A stretch of 14,524 bases of DNA from JBARCX01 sp049794535. Its GTDB lineage: Bacteria > Pseudomonadota > Gammaproteobacteria > Xanthomonadales > Rhodanobacteraceae. Location: the NCBI GenBank assembly GCA_049794535.1, contig JBARCX010000086.1, positions 1-14,524 on the forward strand, given 5' to 3'. Below are positions 7,220 to 14,075 of the stretch, one piece after another (within the stretch, counting starts at the first letter, position 1; each line of letters begins with the position of its first letter). The translations under genes were made by a program, and so were the position numbers. The notes under the pieces are model-generated. The model saw only the letters and a list, made by a program, of their open reading frames with translations. It had not been told where the DNA came from and searched no databases.

Positions 7220-8194
7220 CTAACCCGCAACCGGCAACGGATCAGGAAAGTGGATCCGCGCGATGTGCAAACCATCGGCACTGGTTTGCACATCCATCGG
7301 CCATGCAAAGCGTTCGCTGATGCGTTGGGCGATCGTGAGTTCGAAACCCTGCTGATTCGTTTCATGCGATCCAGCGGCACCGCTCACCGTCACCACGCCA
7401 GGCAATACAGTCACCACGATTCTGCGTTGCCCGGCGTACTGACTAGCGTGGCGAATCAGCTGCCCACACAGTACGGCGAACACGCGTGGCGAGCCGTGCA
7501 AAGCAAAACTCGCTGGCTCATCGAATTGCAGTTCAATCAGCCCTCCGTGCAGCAGCTCGCGCGCATTGTCCAACTCGTGCCGCAGCACTTCGTTGACCAC
7601 AAAATCATGCTCGCCCTGACCATTGTCAGATTCGCGCGCGAGGATAAGCAGTGCCTCGACAACGGCTTCCAGCTCACGCGTCGCACGCTTGATCCGATTC
7701 AACGAACGCTGTCCGAATTCGCTCAAGTGGGTCTCATCCGCCAACATGTCGGTGGACATCTTGATCACCGTGAGCGGGCTGCGTAACTCGTGACTGGCAT
7801 CGCGCGTAAAGTTACGTTCGCGCTGGTTGTAGCCCGCAATGCGATAGGCAAAATCGTGCAAGCCTTGCGCGAGCACAGCTACATCAGCATCGGTACGTTG
7901 CGGTAATTGCCCCGGATGTAGCGCGGCAAGATTCGGCCGCTGCTCATTCCAACGACTGACAACGCCTGCCAGCGTACGCACCGGTTGCCACTGCTGCCGT
8001 GCTGCCCACCAAGCCAGCAGAGTGACCATCACAATCAGCGCAACTACGGCACCCGCCGGCACCATGTCGTAAAAACCCATCACGCAAACAGCCACAACCA
8101 CGGCCAACTGCCACCCGAAGATCATCGTCAATTGACGATGAAACGCACCGTGTCGGAATGCAGTGGACGCTGGCGGTTTATCCTGACTTTCCAT
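7220..8194 (-). CDS. Sensor histidine kinase with degenerate ATP-binding domain
   Basis: 324 aa inner-membrane sensor. Two membrane helices (about 25-41 and 45-65) leave only three or four residues outside, so it probably senses within the membrane or through another protein. A HAMP-like linker leads to the H-box FTRDASHELRSPL with His135 as phosphoacceptor. The ATPase domain is unusual. The N-box reads LCGQLIRHA, with Q245 and H249 where Asn is expected. The G1 box reads VSGAAG, with Gly272 in place of Asp. The G2 box reads QGFELTI, with Glu285 in place of the second Gly. ATP binding is therefore doubtful, and the protein may act as a phosphatase or need another kinase. The ATG at 8194 follows AAGAG. 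It lies 21 bp after its response regulator on the same strand. Confidence 0.85.
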   Translation of the reverse strand: MESQDKPPASTAFRHGAFHRQLTMIFGWQLAVVVAVCVMGFYDMVPAGAVVALIVMVTLLAWWAARQQWQPVRTLAGVVSRWNEQRPNLAALHPGQLPQRTDADVAVLAQGLHDFAYRIAGYNQRERNFTRDASHELRSPLTVIKMSTDMLADETHLSEFGQRSLNRIKRATRELEAVVEALLILARESDNGQGEHDFVVNEVLRHELDNARELLHGGLIELQFDEPASFALHGSPRVFAVLCGQLIRHASQYAGQRRIVVTVLPGVVTVSGAAGSHETNQQGFELTIAQRISERFAWPMDVQTSADGLHIARIHFPDPLPVAG

Positions 8195-8215
8195 AACAGC
8201 TCTTATGCATCCAGC

Positions 8216-8956
8216 TCAGGCTAGATGCATGGCGGACGCCACCTCGGCAGAGAGATCGGCAAGGCGGTAGCCGGCCGAATGAATGGTATGCAGCAACGGG
8301 CGCTGAAAGGGCTTATCGATCACCCGGCGCAGGTTGTACAGATGCGAGCGCAACGTATCCGAATCGGGCAGCGTGTCGCCCCATATCTCACGCTCGATAT
8401 CGCGTCGACTGACGACACGCGGCGATTCGCGCATCAGTATCGCCAACAGCTTCAATCCAATCGGCGACACCGTGAGCTCATGGCCTTCGCGAGTAAGTCG
8501 CAGCGTGGCGGTATCCAGGGTCATATCGCCCACCGTAAGTATCTCGGTCGATACCTGGCGACGATCGCGACGAATCAGCGCACGCAGGCGTGCTTCCAAT
8601 TCACGCACCTCGAAGGGTTTCACCAGATAGTCATCGGCGCCGGCTTCCAGGCCGATCAACTTATCCTCCAACGTGTCGCGTGCGGTCAGCATCAACACCG
8701 GCGTGGATTTCTTGGCGTCTCCGCGCAGCTTGCGGCACACATCCAGTCCATCGATACCGGGCAGCATCAAATCCAGCACGACCACGTCGTAGCTGTTGGA
8801 CACCGCCAGATGCAGGCCACTGACACCATCGGCAGCGAAATCCACCGAGTAACCACGTCGCTCAAGGAATTCACCCACCATCTCGGCGATCTGGCGGTTG
8901 TCCTCAACCAGCAGGATTAACCCAGCGTGTTCGTCGCGTGTATTCATCGTCATCAT
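8216..8956 (-). CDS. OmpR/PhoB-family response regulator
   Basis: 246 aa from the ATG at 8956. The receiver domain (about 11-125) has the acidic pair E18/D19 in LLVEDN, phosphoacceptor D62 in LDLMLPG, T91 in LTARD and K113 in LVKPF, so it should be phosphorylatable. The winged-helix DNA-binding domain follows (about 145-235), ending with the typical IHSAGYRL strand. I chose ATG 8956 because GGAG lies eight bases upstream; a GTG at 8980 without a ribosome site would add eight residues. ATGs at 8953 and 8947 are further options. It is paired with the kinase encoded next. Its regulon cannot be read from the window, but palindromes upstream could be its own binding sites. Confidence 0.92.
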   Translation of the reverse strand: MMTMNTRDEHAGLILLVEDNRQIAEMVGEFLERRGYSVDFAADGVSGLHLAVSNSYDVVVLDLMLPGIDGLDVCRKLRGDAKKSTPVLMLTARDTLEDKLIGLEAGADDYLVKPFEVRELEARLRALIRRDRRQVSTEILTVGDMTLDTATLRLTREGHELTVSPIGLKLLAILMRESPRVVSRRDIEREIWGDTLPDSDTLRSHLYNLRRVIDKPFQRPLLHTIHSAGYRLADLSAEVASAMHLA

Positions 8957-8975
8957 CGAATCCGCTCCACGACTC

Positions 8976-8989
8976 TTCACATATGTGAA
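8976..8989. promoter_or_regulatory. 14-bp perfect palindrome upstream of the response regulator
   Basis: TTCACATATGTGAA is perfectly symmetric and ends 20 bp upstream of the regulator's ATG. A heptamer TTTCACA of the same kind recurs on the minus strand at 9038-9032. It would suit a dimeric repressor or autoregulation, but the binding protein is unknown. Confidence 0.35.
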
Positions 8990-9033
8990 AGGCTAGTATG
9001 CGGAGGCTACCGATGAAGTGCGTGAGCGTTCTG

Positions 9034-9072
9034 TGAAATTCAGCCCGATAGGTTAAATCTGGGCGAATTTCA
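9034..9072. promoter_or_regulatory. Long interrupted inverted repeat between tesA and the response regulator
   Basis: TGAAATTC-A-GCCC (9034-9046) matches the reverse complement of GGGCGAATTTCA (9061-9072), giving 12 paired bases with one bulged A around a 14-base AT-rich loop. It lies after the tesA stop and about 80 bp before the regulator start. It may be the tesA transcript end (no T-run, so not a textbook terminator) or part of the regulator's control region. Confidence 0.4.
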
Positions 9073-9107
9073 TCTTAAATAGCTCGACGCCGACCTAGCT
9101 AACCATC

Positions 9108-9752
9108 TCAATGCAGCAACGGCTTGAGCTGGCCCCATACGGTATCGAGCACCTTTGGCTCGCCCGCCGCCACGGGATGGAGGCCATCGGCCTGCATCAG
9201 CGCTGGGTCGAGCGCTACACCATCGAGCAGGAATGGCACCAGCGCCGTATGTTTCTGCGTGGAGAGGTCCGTATAGATCGCGCGCAGGCCATCACGGTAC
9301 TGCGGGCCGTAGTTCACCGGCAGCTCGATCCCGAGCAGCAGCACCTTCGCTTTTGCCGTATGGGCGGCGTCGATCATGCTGGCCAGGTTCTCGCGCAGCG
9401 GGTCCAGCGGCAGGCCACGCAGGCCATCGTTCGCACCCAGCTCGATCACCACCACCGCGGGTTTGTACTTCAGCAGCAGCGCTGGCAGCCGCTCGCGACC
9501 GCTCAGCGAGGTTTCTCCACTGATGCTGGCATTGATCACGCCCCACCCCGGCACCATGCTGGTTAGACGTACTTCTAGCAGATGCACCCAGCCTTGCTCT
9601 GTCGCAATGTTGTGCGCAGCAGAGAGTGAGTCACCAAGCACCAGCACCATCTTGGCCGGCGGAGTCTTCAACGGCGCGGCATTTGCCGTGGCGATGCCAC
9701 CGAACAGCAACAGCCCAATCCATAACGGCACGACCCACAGGAAACGACGCAT
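9108..9752 (-). CDS. tesA: Periplasmic GDSL-family esterase: acyl-CoA thioesterase I / lysophospholipase L1
   Basis: 214 aa, close to E. coli TesA. It hydrolyses acyl thioesters, esters and lysophospholipids in the periplasm. The signal peptide is MRRF plus a hydrophobic run ending ANA near residue 25. The SGNH blocks are complete: GDSLS (Ser42), ISGETS (Gly79), GAND (Asn108) and DGLH (Asp189, His192). The start is the ATG at 9752, since the next Met (residue 35) would remove the signal. A GTG at residue 8 is possible but would drop both Arg. The start codon shares two bases with the ybbA start on the other strand, and its ribosome site (GGGGTG) lies in ybbA coding sequence. The divergent tesA / ybbA-ybbP order matches E. 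coli. Confidence 0.93.
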   Translation of the reverse strand: MRRFLWVVPLWIGLLLFGGIATANAAPLKTPPAKMVLVLGDSLSAAHNIATEQGWVHLLEVRLTSMVPGWGVINASISGETSLSGRERLPALLLKYKPAVVVIELGANDGLRGLPLDPLRENLASMIDAAHTAKAKVLLLGIELPVNYGPQYRDGLRAIYTDLSTQKHTALVPFLLDGVALDPALMQADGLHPVAAGEPKVLDTVWGQLKPLLH

Positions 9753-10452
9753 GAGCGGAACACCCCAGCTTCTTCTTGATGTCCGCAATGTTAGCAAGTC
9801 GGTGCATGGGCCCGACGGGCGCCTGGACATCCTCGCTGGTGTCTCGCTGCAGGTCACCGCTGGCGAGAGCTTTGCCATCGTCGGCGCCTCCGGTTCCGGC
9901 AAAACCACCTTGCTCGGTTTGCTCGCCGGTTTGGATACACCCAGCAGCGGCAGCATTCGTCTCGAGGGGCATGCGCTGGAACAGATGGACGAAGAAGCCC
10001 GCGCCGATCTACGTCGACGGCTGGTCGGCTTCGTGTTCCAGTCCTTCCACTTGCTACCCGCGCTCACCGCCGAAGAAAACGTGATGCTGCCGCTGGAACT
10101 GGAAGGCGATGCGCAGGCTCGCGCCAAAGCGCGCGAAGCACTGGAAGCCGTCGGCCTCACACCTCGACGCAAGCATTACCCGGCACAACTCTCCGGCGGT
10201 GAGCAGCAGCGCGTGGCGATTGCTCGCGCCTTCGTGCACCGGCCGCGCATCCTGTTCGCCGACGAACCCACCGGCAATCTCGACCAGCGCACCGGCCATC
10301 ACGTCATCGATCTATTGTTCGCGCTGAACCGCGATCACCAGACCACGCTGGTGCTCGTCACCCATGACCAACAGCTAGCCGCACGCTGCACGCGGCGTGT
10401 AGAGCTGGAAGAAGGCCATGTGCTGAAGCAAGCCTCGGGGCTGCCGGCATGA
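9751..10452 (+). CDS. ybbA: ABC transporter ATP-binding protein, YbbA/LolD-MacB type
   Basis: 233 aa, the usual length. It powers the membrane partner encoded next. Visible motifs are Walker A GASGSGKT (45-52), Q-loop Q97, signature LSGGEQQR (147-154), Walker B ILFADE (167-172, catalytic Glu172) and H-loop His205. The start is the ATG at 9751 behind AGGAA. The open frame runs back to 9376, but that part is antisense to tesA. Its stop overlaps the permease start by 4 bp (ATGA), so the two are coupled. The transported substrate is not established for this family; related systems act in mechanotransmission or lipoprotein and lipid extraction rather than simple import. Confidence 0.94.
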   Translation: MSGTPQLLLDVRNVSKSVHGPDGRLDILAGVSLQVTAGESFAIVGASGSGKTTLLGLLAGLDTPSSGSIRLEGHALEQMDEEARADLRRRLVGFVFQSFHLLPALTAEENVMLPLELEGDAQARAKAREALEAVGLTPRRKHYPAQLSGGEQQRVAIARAFVHRPRILFADEPTGNLDQRTGHHVIDLLFALNRDHQTTLVLVTHDQQLAARCTRRVELEEGHVLKQASGLPA

Positions 10453-12932
10453 AGTTGCTACGCCTGGCCCTACGCACCTTACGCCGCGAATGGCGCCTGC
10501 CCGAGCTGCGCACGTTGGCCGGCTCGCTGGTGCTGGCTGTAGTGGCCCTGGGCGTGGTTGCCACGTTATCCACTCGTATCGAGCGCGGCGTACTGGCCAG
10601 TGCGGCTGAACTGATTGGCGGCGATATTGGTGTCTCCGCACCACAACGCGTACCGGATGATTTCGCCGCGCAAGCGCGTCAGCGCGGCCTGCTTATCAAT
10701 CGCACGGCGGGCTTTCCCAGCGTGGCTTTTGCCAACGAACAGAGCCAACTGCTCGATGTGCTGGCCAGCGATACGGCGTACCCCTTGCGCGGAACGCTCG
10801 AACTACAGGACGCACATGGGCAAGCCCATGATGGAAACGCCCCGGCAGCCGGCGAGGTCTATCTCGATCATCGCGCGTTGGTGGCATTGCATCTGCACGT
10901 GGGTGATGCGCTGCAACTCGGTGGTCGCCAGCTGCGCGTCGGTGCGGAATTGCTGCGCCAGCCCGATGGCGGCCAACTCGTTGCGATGGCACCACGCGCC
11001 CTCATGAGCCTGACCGATGCCGAACAAGCCGGCTTGCTTGGCGTAGGCAGCCGTGCCAGCCATCAACTGCTGCTGGCCGGTACACCAGAAGCCGTACGCA
11101 GCTGGCGCACCTGGGCCCAATTGACCACGTTGCCGCAGGGTGCGCAGCTGATCACGCCCGAGCAAACCCAAGAGCGCATGAGCAGCGCCTTCGATCGCGC
11201 CAGCGCCTTCCTTCGACTCACTGCCTTGCTATCGGCATTGCTCGCTGGTGTGGCTATCGCACTCGCTGCACAACGCTATGCCCGTCGCAAAACCAATGAA
11301 GTGGCACTGCTGCGCGCACTCGGCACACCACGCCGACGTGTGTTCGCCCTACTGCTTATCACCTTGACCGCACTTGCGCTGCCAGCAGCGACCTTGGGCG
11401 TGGTGCTGGCACTGGGACTGGCACAAGGAGCATGGATCTTCGCCAGCCAGCTCTTTGCAGGCGTACCTACCGTGCTGCCGCTGATGCCCGCTTTCGCCGC
11501 CGCAGGCATGGGCATCGCCGTGCTAGCCGGCTTCGCCTTGCCACCACTGGCCCGACTGGCCGACGTGCCGCCGGTCGCGGTATTCCGCGAGAGCGTGGCA
11601 CGCCGTGTACGCCGCTTCGATGTGCTGTACCTGGTGCCCGTGTTGGTCGCGCTGCTGTTGATCTGGAGTCAAAGTGGTTCGGCAACGCTGGCGGGCATTC
11701 TTGCCGCCAGTCTGATCGGTGTAGCGATCGTTGCCGCTCTACTCGCGCTCATCCTGCTATGGCTAGCGCGCCGCATCGCCCCGGGTGCACACCCAGCCTT
11801 GCGCCTGGGGCTGGCCGCGCTGGCACGCCGACGTGGCATGAGCGTGATACAGGCCACCGCACTTAGCCTGGGCCTGACCGCCTTGCTGGTATTGGCGATC
11901 GTGGCGCCATCGCTACTTGATGGCTGGCGTCGCGAGTTGCCCGCCGACACACCCAACTGGTTTGTGCTGAACCTGCAGGATGACCAGCGCAACGGCTTCG
12001 AACAGACGCTCGCAAGCATCGGTGCCGGCAAGCTCAACATGTTGCCGCTGGCGGTAGGCAAGCTCACCGCCATCAATGGTCAGCCGATCGATCAACTGCA
12101 TTTCAAAGACGAGCGAGCCAAGGATTGGACCGATCGTCAGTTGCGACTGTCGTGGGCCGACACATTGCCGCCGGCAAACCAACTGGTGGCAGGGCAATGG
12201 TCCGGTGCCAGCCCGGCGCAGGCCGAAGTCTCCGTCGACACCATGTGGCGCGACATCTTTGCGCTCAAGCTGGGCGACACCATGCGCTTCGATATCGGCG
12301 AAGGCCAGCTCGATGCCAAGGTAACCAGCATCCGCAAAGTCGACTGGAGTTCGTTCCGCGTCAACTTCTTCCTGCTGATCGATCCTGCGCACGCCAGCGT
12401 CTTACCGCATACCTGGATCGCCAGTTTCTATTTGCCGCGCGGCCATACCGAAGCGCTGGCAAAGTTGTCGCGTGATTACTCCAATCTGAGCCTGGTGGAT
12501 GTGGACGCCCTACTCGATCGCGTGCGCGAGATCGTCGACCGTGTCGGTAGTGCAGTGCGTTGGGTGCTTGGCTTCAGTCTGCTGGCTGGTGCACTCGTAC
12601 TGGCCGCCGCACTCGCCGCCAGCGCCCAGGAGCGCCGTCATGAAGCCGCGCTGCTACGCACCCTGGGCGCACGCCGTGGACAACTGCGCGTGGCCGCTGC
12701 CTGCGAATTCGCCCTGCTCGGCTTGATCGCCGGTTTCACGGCAGCGCTCGGCGCTGCCGGTGCCGGCTGGTGGCTGGGGCGCTCGGTATTTCATATCGAG
12801 GGTTTCATGCCACCGCTGTGGCCATTGATGCTATCCGCATTGGGTGCTGCCGTCGTCGTGATGCTGCTGGGGCTGGCAGGAACGCGCAAGGTCACGCGGA
12901 CCTCACCGATGCGGCTGTTACGGGAAGGTTGA
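10449..12932 (+). CDS. ybbP: ABC transporter permease with two FtsX domains, YbbP type
   Basis: 827 aa, near E. coli YbbP (about 800). One N-terminal helix (about 23-43) is followed by a large periplasmic domain. A first FtsX block starts near 257, with coupling helix KTNEVALLRALGTPRRR just after the first helix. Further helices run to about 410 and through 420-500, then comes a second periplasmic domain (PNWFVLNLQDDQ and onward). The C-terminal FtsX block begins near 710 and contains the matching RRHEAALLRTLGARRGQ. The protein ends in SPMRLLREG, as MacB-like permeases do. With YbbA it forms a MacB-type complex in the inner membrane; the neighbouring periplasmic lipase TesA suggests an envelope-lipid role, which is inference. 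Confidence 0.93.
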   Translation: MKLLRLALRTLRREWRLPELRTLAGSLVLAVVALGVVATLSTRIERGVLASAAELIGGDIGVSAPQRVPDDFAAQARQRGLLINRTAGFPSVAFANEQSQLLDVLASDTAYPLRGTLELQDAHGQAHDGNAPAAGEVYLDHRALVALHLHVGDALQLGGRQLRVGAELLRQPDGGQLVAMAPRALMSLTDAEQAGLLGVGSRASHQLLLAGTPEAVRSWRTWAQLTTLPQGAQLITPEQTQERMSSAFDRASAFLRLTALLSALLAGVAIALAAQRYARRKTNEVALLRALGTPRRRVFALLLITLTALALPAATLGVVLALGLAQGAWIFASQLFAGVPTVLPLMPAFAAAGMGIAVLAGFALPPLARLADVPPVAVFRESVARRVRRFDVLYLVPVLVALLLIWSQSGSATLAGILAASLIGVAIVAALLALILLWLARRIAPGAHPALRLGLAALARRRGMSVIQATALSLGLTALLVLAIVAPSLLDGWRRELPADTPNWFVLNLQDDQRNGFEQTLASIGAGKLNMLPLAVGKLTAINGQPIDQLHFKDERAKDWTDRQLRLSWADTLPPANQLVAGQWSGASPAQAEVSVDTMWRDIFALKLGDTMRFDIGEGQLDAKVTSIRKVDWSSFRVNFFLLIDPAHASVLPHTWIASFYLPRGHTEALAKLSRDYSNLSLVDVDALLDRVREIVDRVGSAVRWVLGFSLLAGALVLAAALAASAQERRHEAALLRTLGARRGQLRVAAACEFALLGLIAGFTAALGAAGAGWWLGRSVFHIEGFMPPLWPLMLSALGAAVVVMLLGLAGTRKVTRTSPMRLLREG

Positions 12933-12951
12933 GCCACGACAATCCGCATGC

Positions 12952-12980
12952 CGACGGAGCACATTGCTCCGTCGTTATTG
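12952..12980 (+). terminator. Rho-independent terminator after ybbP
   Basis: A perfect 10-bp stem (CGACGGAGCA with TGCTCCGTCG) around the 3-base loop CAT is followed by TTATTG. It starts 19 bp after the ybbP stop and should separate that operon from the lysozyme gene. The T-run is short and interrupted. Confidence 0.75.
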
Positions 12981-13009
12981 TCCGCGCTACGCTCACGATC
13001 AGCCTCTTT

Positions 13010-13025
13010 AGTGTGAGCTCACACT
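13010..13025. promoter_or_regulatory. 16-bp perfect palindrome before the lysozyme gene, probable operator
   Basis: AGTGTGAGCTCACACT reads identically on both strands and ends 10 bp before the first lysozyme ATG (22 bp before the second). It has no loop, so a DNA-binding dimer is more likely than an RNA hairpin. TGTGA and TCACA are the CRP/Clp half-sites but are 2 bp apart instead of 6, so it is not a normal CRP site. I see no convincing -35/-10 pair around it. Confidence 0.5.
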
Positions 13026-13035
13026 CCTTTCACGG

Positions 13036-13593
13036 ATGGGCCATGTCATGCCGCATGCACACGCACACTCTCACGCCAATGCAAACGCAGCGATGAATTT
13101 AAGCGAGGCGGGTCGATTGGCACTGACTCATGCTGAAGCCATTCGGCACGACTATTACAACGACCAGGCCAACAACTGCACCTACGGGATAGGAACCCTG
13201 GTCCACTACGGTCCGTGCACCGCGACTGAAACGGCAACTCCCGTTACCGACGCGATGATTGCCAACAGTCTCAGTCGCAGCATTGCCGATGCGGAGCGCA
13301 TCGTGCGCCGTAGCGTGACCGATCATCCGCTCACGCAAGCGCAATTCGATGCTGCCGTGCGTTTTATCTATAACACCGGGCCAGGCGGACAAACCGCATT
13401 GCACCCAGCCAATACCGGCGATATGCCAACCGTCGCTTCGCGCATGCAAACCTATGTCCAGGTCTGCCGGCATGACCCACATACGGGACGACGCATTCCC
13501 GGTACGTGCAGGGTCAGTCATGGGCTCGTCAATCGGCGCGCCGCTGAAGCAGCACCCTTTCGGCAGCCGCCCGCAGCCCCGCATTTACCATGA
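13036..13593 (+). CDS. GH24 (T4-type) lysozyme, candidate antibacterial effector
   Basis: 185 aa from the ATG at 13036. It is predicted to cut peptidoglycan between MurNAc and GlcNAc. E34, D43 and T49 keep the exact spacing of the T4 lysozyme triad (Glu11, Asp20, Thr26) and are followed by YGIG. LTQAQFDAAVRFIYNTG and GLVNRRAAEAAPF are further family hallmarks. Four Cys (48, 61, 144, 158) suggest disulfides and hence work outside the cytoplasm, yet there is no signal peptide or anchor. The N-terminus is His/Ala-rich (PHAHAHSHANANA). An ATG at 13048 behind GGATGGG may be the real start, and one at 13093 would remove the His-rich part. The stop overlaps the next start by 4 bp. It could be a contact-dependent effector or a phage-derived endolysin. 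No secretion-system gene is in the window. Confidence 0.85.
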   Translation: MGHVMPHAHAHSHANANAAMNLSEAGRLALTHAEAIRHDYYNDQANNCTYGIGTLVHYGPCTATETATPVTDAMIANSLSRSIADAERIVRRSVTDHPLTQAQFDAAVRFIYNTGPGGQTALHPANTGDMPTVASRMQTYVQVCRHDPHTGRRIPGTCRVSHGLVNRRAAEAAPFRQPPAAPHLP

Positions 13594-14012
13594 AGCAAGT
13601 CGCACGGGCTTTCATGGCGTTACTGGTCATCACCAGTAGCCATGCAGCCAACTCGGTCAAGCCAGATGATTTTTATGGCGCGTGGAAGGTGACCAGGATC
13701 ATCACCGTGGGTTCTGTGTCCACCAGCGAAGCCGAGATGAATGCCTTGATCGGCACGAACGTCACTATCTCGGCCAAGCAGCTAACCGCCGGCGGCGATA
13801 TTTGTCCGCTGGAACACCACACGGTCATCGCATCCATTGTGGATACGAGCAAAGACCCGGATTTATTACTCGGTCGCATTCCACCCGAGCAGCTTGGCCT
13901 GCCGCATTTCGCGCCCAAACTCGATGCGGGATGCATGATGTTTTACAAAGTGGATAATCGTTTGATCTTTGCTGATCGCGGAGCTTATTACTCCGCGGAG
14001 CGCGTACATTGA
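13590..14012 (+). CDS. Small exported protein coupled to the lysozyme, candidate immunity protein
   Basis: 140 aa, no family recognised. Residues 1 to about 19 form a signal peptide (Lys and Arg, hydrophobic run, SHA end), so the mature part of about 120 residues should be periplasmic. It begins with DFYGAWKVTRI; the G-x-W and alternating beta-like pattern, ending in a strand (LIFADRGAYYSAERV), recall small lipocalin-like barrels. That is a fold guess only. Cys72 and Cys115 could form a disulfide. Its ATG overlaps the lysozyme stop (ATGA), fixing the start and implying coupled translation. A protector made with a peptidoglycan hydrolase and placed where that enzyme acts is the usual design of effector-immunity pairs; inhibition itself is inference. 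Confidence 0.75.
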   Translation: MKQVARAFMALLVITSSHAANSVKPDDFYGAWKVTRIITVGSVSTSEAEMNALIGTNVTISAKQLTAGGDICPLEHHTVIASIVDTSKDPDLLLGRIPPEQLGLPHFAPKLDAGCMMFYKVDNRLIFADRGAYYSAERVH

Positions 14013-14031
14013 TTGGATCGACCTGATCCAA
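14013..14031 (+). other. Hairpin directly after the candidate immunity gene
   Basis: TTGGATC and GATCCAA pair over 7 bp around a 5-base loop, beginning right after the stop codon. No T-run follows. It could weaken read-through into the next gene or protect the upstream message end. Confidence 0.35.
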
Positions 14032-14075
14032 CCGACGTAGTCCAAACACACCATTGCGCAAACCAGGGAAATGAC

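Noticed and set aside
8225..8920. Open frame of 231 codons on + opposite the response regulator
   Set aside because: It is antisense to a clear OmpR-family gene, has no recognisable domain, and its length follows from the GC-rich codon pattern of the real gene.
9376..9750. Upstream extension of ybbA inside tesA
   Set aside because: Antisense to conserved tesA sequence; the normal YbbA N-terminus begins at 9751.
13012..13023. CRP/Clp binding site before the lysozyme gene
   Set aside because: TGTGA and TCACA are separated by 2 bp; CRP-family sites need 6 bp.
13036..13593. Xanthomonadales type IV secretion (XVIPCD-bearing) effector
   Set aside because: The C-terminus is the lysozyme domain end plus a short Pro/Ala tail; there is no room for the roughly 120-residue XVIPCD secretion domain.
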